NCBI RefSeq assembly: GCF_003473485.1 | Contig: NC_053042.1 | Span: 40,080,762 to 40,144,761, forward strand | Reading direction: 5' to 3' | Origin: Medicago truncatula | Taxonomy: Eukaryota > Streptophyta > Magnoliopsida > Fabales > Fabaceae | DNA length: 64,000 nucleotides | Shown here: positions 59,242 through 64,000 of the stretch, piece after piece | Numbering within the stretch: the stretch's first letter is position 1 | Layout: each line of letters starts with the position of its first letter | The notes under the pieces: generated by a model | Databases searched by the model: none | Told to the model about the DNA's origin: nothing | The model's input: the letters and a program-made list of their open reading frames with translations, nothing else | Position numbers and translations under genes: made by a program

Positions 59242-60710
59242 AAGTAAAAGTATAAACAAACAACAAATCAATAAGAAAAATCAAAGAGGCAAATACAAAT
59301 CACATATGATATAGCTAAGCCTAGGGAAACCTCGGTGATATATATGAAGCTTAGTCATCGTGAACAACTATGAATGTGAATCAATTGAACTTGAATCATG
59401 ATTCGATTGAACATCGACGAAGGCAAACTTGTTATCAATGAGGATCGAGCTTCTGACATGATGAAACATGAGTGATAAACAAGGTATGAGAAATGAGAGT
59501 CAAAGAGGTGAAAAACGAGTCTCGTTTCTCTAAGAGTTGAATGTGGAAGAGGTCGAGTATTTTACTTTTGAGGGACTGATGGTTTTGTTTTATTAGGGCT
59601 CTATAAAGGGAATATTCGAGAGTGAAAAATGGGAAAAACCAAAATGTGCAACAATTTTCTATTTCAACTTTTTTTTCTTCCTAACATGGGAACCCCATAA
59701 AATATTCGAGAGTGAATTACGTGATGTTATATTAGACCTAACCACGATTTCTAAGATGGTATTAGAGTCTCCTTCCATATCCATTGGGCCACCCACCATT
59801 TATGTCCGTTGAACCCTTTTTCAAATTTTTTGGCAAACTGTGTTTCAACTCCGGTTTGCCACTCCTTCACTATCGTGTCAATTTTCAGCATTGAAATTCA
59901 TCATGAACCACCCCAGTCACACTGCCACCTCTAATTCCGATTACTTTTTTGAAAACCGACTTCACCATCTGAATCGCAATCCCAAATCTAACCGACCACC
60001 ACAATCTTTGCCGCCAGAAACCACCTACGCGCCAGCACACGCCACCCCATTGTTCGACACGTTAACCCACATGCCCCTCTATGTATCGTGCGTGAGAGCA
60101 CGTCCGACCGTCTTTCCGCTTTCACCTTGATTCTAGATCTGGTCTCTGTTTTCAGTTTTGATCCATGGAAATACATGCTTTTGTTCAAATAGCTCGTTTT
60201 TCATCGATTCACACACTTTTTTCTTCTCTTAACTGATCATCATGTCTCACACTTCTACTTCCATCACTTCGGAAACTACCAAAAGTACCGTCTTTGATGT
60301 TAACAAAAGTATATTTATCAACTATGTCACATCTCCCCTTTCGGTTGAAAAATTGAACGGGCCAAATTACGATAGTTGGTTTGGTGACATAAAATTGTGG
60401 GTTAAAGGTATAAAATACGAAGACCATCTCACTAAATCGATTGACCGGGTACCTTCAAGCAAGAAATCAACGTGGAAGAAGATTGATGCTCAACTGCGTA
60501 GTGTCATTAAGTCAACACTTCATCTAGACATCAAACCGATCTTCCGTCCTCATGTCACATGTGAGTCAGTTTAGAGTTAGGCTAAAAAGTTCTATACCAA
60601 TGACATACAACGTCCCTATGGAGTATGTCACCGAATGATGAACATCATTCATTCAAAGACAATAGATGACTCTCGTACCATGTTGAATATGAGAGAAAAG
60701 GAAGACATAT
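59242..60710 (+). pseudogene. Ty1/Copia relic: LTR end, primer site and gag start
   Basis: TGGTATTAGAGTC at 59,758-59,770 resembles a Copia primer-binding site just after an LTR-like region. A 110-codon ORF at 60,242-60,574 (LSVEKLNGPNYDSWFGDIKL; GIKYEDHLT) is the N-terminus of a Copia Gag. A stop after HVTCESV is followed by further gag-like text (AKKFYTNDIQRPYGVCH) to about 60,710. No pol follows. The upstream 96-codon ORF (59,840) is probably leader sequence. Confidence 0.7.
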
Positions 60711-62262
60711 GATGAAAACCTTATAACTGAATAACACTACGGAAGGTCTGTTATATAGGAGTTAAGTAGTTTAGAGAGTAAGTTAGAATATATTTACAGA
60801 AGGAATGTTAATTCTACATAATATTCTATGTTAAATAACTTATAGAGAGTAAGTTAGATTATATTTACAACATAAATATAATTATTTACTATATTTATTT
60901 AAAATTTCAACACTTATAATAGTGACCATATGTATATATAAGACCGGAGGTAGTACAAGTTTTATTATTAAAATCAACAAAACTAATAATTTTTTTAAGA
61001 ACTAAGCACAACTTGAATGTGACATTGATTCGAAGACGGAGAAAGTATCAAATACTCCATCATATATTTCCCACACCCCTAATTGTAAAACCAATTACAA
61101 AAATTTGTTTGTCCTAGATACGAGACATTTTATAAATTATTAGATTCATTTATTACACATTTTTTAATTAGGTTAAATATGTTTTTGATTCTTATAAATA
61201 TGTTAACTTTTTCTTTTAGTCCCCAAAATTTATTATTTTACCAAAATGAAAAGTTAGTATATTTATAAAGACTAAAAACATATTTAACCCTTCTAAATAT
61301 AAGCTTATTAATACTATTAAATTGTTTTGAAAGGCTATAAAATAAGGGAACTTCTACAGTACACCTGTAAATTAATGTGTACCGGTACGGCGGTACTCAT
61401 ACTTAAAAAATCTTTAAATTAACTATTAGTTTTATGGAATAAAGAGCTATTTGTTGATATTTATATTTTAGAAAATGTCATTTCATAAAAAAAAAACATC
61501 ATTTCATTGTTTATAAAAGTAATACTATTTTTTTTTACATTTTATTGTAAAAAATAATCAAAATTCTCTATTATGAGTACTAAAAATTTAGAAAAATTAA
61601 ATTTTATTTCGTTGACGTTTTTGGTAAATAAGATTTAATTATTATAATTATAGGTGATAGAAAATAATTTTTCTTTTCAAAAAATAACACATTTAACTAC
61701 TAATTTATTGATTTGGTATATTAATACACTCAAATTTTTTAGTTTATTTAGCATAAAATAAATATTCTAGTCTTTCTCAGCAAGCAAGCATGCTTAGAAA
61801 AAGAAAGTGCGGGCCCTACCTGAAAGTAATCTTTCCTACAGTATATGTATATCTGTTCTGCCAAACGAAAGAAACTTTCTCTTTCTTGGTATTTCTCTCA
61901 AACAAAACAGGCAAATAATGAGAGTTTTACGAGTAAGATAAGACAAAAGGTCAAAGGCTAGCACTGAATGTATATATACCATAATAGTGAATGAACCAGG
62001 AGCAAAAATGTGGGAAAATTCAACGTCAAACCCAATGAGAAGCACGCAAGTACAACATAACATTTGTTTTTTCTTTTTCCATGTAGTTACCATTCTCCTT
62101 CCTTTTTTACACGTACAAAGTACAACACCTTTGTCTCTGTCTCAAACTACCTATCACACTGAACTGGTACGCCATTTATTACCATATTTACATGAAATCT
62201 TTTTCATCCTCTTCAATCTTATCTGTTTATGTTTCTGCTTTTGTAGAAAATTGCTAAATACT
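60711..62262. other. Intergenic and 5' UTR region of the OAS-TL gene
   Basis: AT-rich with no gene. The part after about 62,010 may contain a 5' UTR intron, because CTTTTGTAG at 62,238-62,246 is a good acceptor 17 bp before the start codon. Confidence 0.45.
61171..61290. mobile_element. Short 120-bp MITE
   Basis: GGTTAAATATGTTTTTGATT and its near reverse complement close a 120-bp hairpin. Same terminal family as the element at 5,483. The flanks match at only about 7 of 9 bases. Confidence 0.65.

Positions 62263-64000
<1,738 letters not shown>

Noticed and set aside
60242-60574. 110-codon ORF as a host gene
   Set aside because: The sequence matches the Copia Gag N-terminus and is followed by a stop and further decayed gag.

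Overview
This is nuclear plant DNA: AT-rich, intron-rich and packed with transposable elements. The protein set points to a papilionoid legume of the Medicago/Trifolium type. It holds plant-type eS24, XRN4, GeBP, guanosine deaminase and OAS-thiol-lyase genes, a SIRE-type Copia element, and many inverted-repeat elements with 'ggtccct…' termini. The species assignment is inference; no database was searched.

Layout. 1-7,500 is a transposon graveyard: LTR pieces, foldback elements, a frameshifted Helitron helicase, a Copia relic and a LINE relic. 8,193-10,346 is a complete five-exon ribosomal protein eS24 gene. 12,141-38,770 is a guanosine-deaminase (GSDA-like) cluster. It has one gene on the minus strand (12,141-13,561), an orphan first exon (14,739-14,775), a truncated pseudogene carrying a PIF/Harbinger element (16,689-18,644), and two plus-strand genes (19,099-22,075 and 36,957-38,770). 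An 11.8-kb, very young SIRE-like Copia retrotransposon (22,673-34,485) separates the last two, with LTRs, PBS, gag, pol, an envelope-like ORF and four polypurine tracts.

39,307-44,466 is a GeBP/DUF573 transcription-factor cluster: one minus-strand gene, then an inverted duplication with a decayed arm and an intact arm. 44,500-48,600 holds MITEs, a tandem repeat and two SINEs. 48,673-57,514 is a complete 22-exon XRN4-like 5'-3' exoribonuclease gene on the minus strand. 58,037-59,232 is a Mutator-type non-autonomous element with a perfect 9-bp target duplication. 59,233-60,710 is a Copia gag relic. From 62,263 to the window end is the 5' part of an O-acetylserine (thiol) lyase gene.

The most interesting part is the deaminase cluster. 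It contains one canonical GSDA-like gene and two copies of a divergent form. The divergent form keeps the zinc and catalytic motifs, but it lost the GFD aspartate, has a shorter loop before EIKK, and has a different C-terminus. All copies with exon 3 share a GC-AG intron, and all copies with a visible promoter share a 17-bp block upstream of the ATG. An unusual palindromic element with LTR-style TG…CA ends sits in one copy, and the paralogue shows the empty site.
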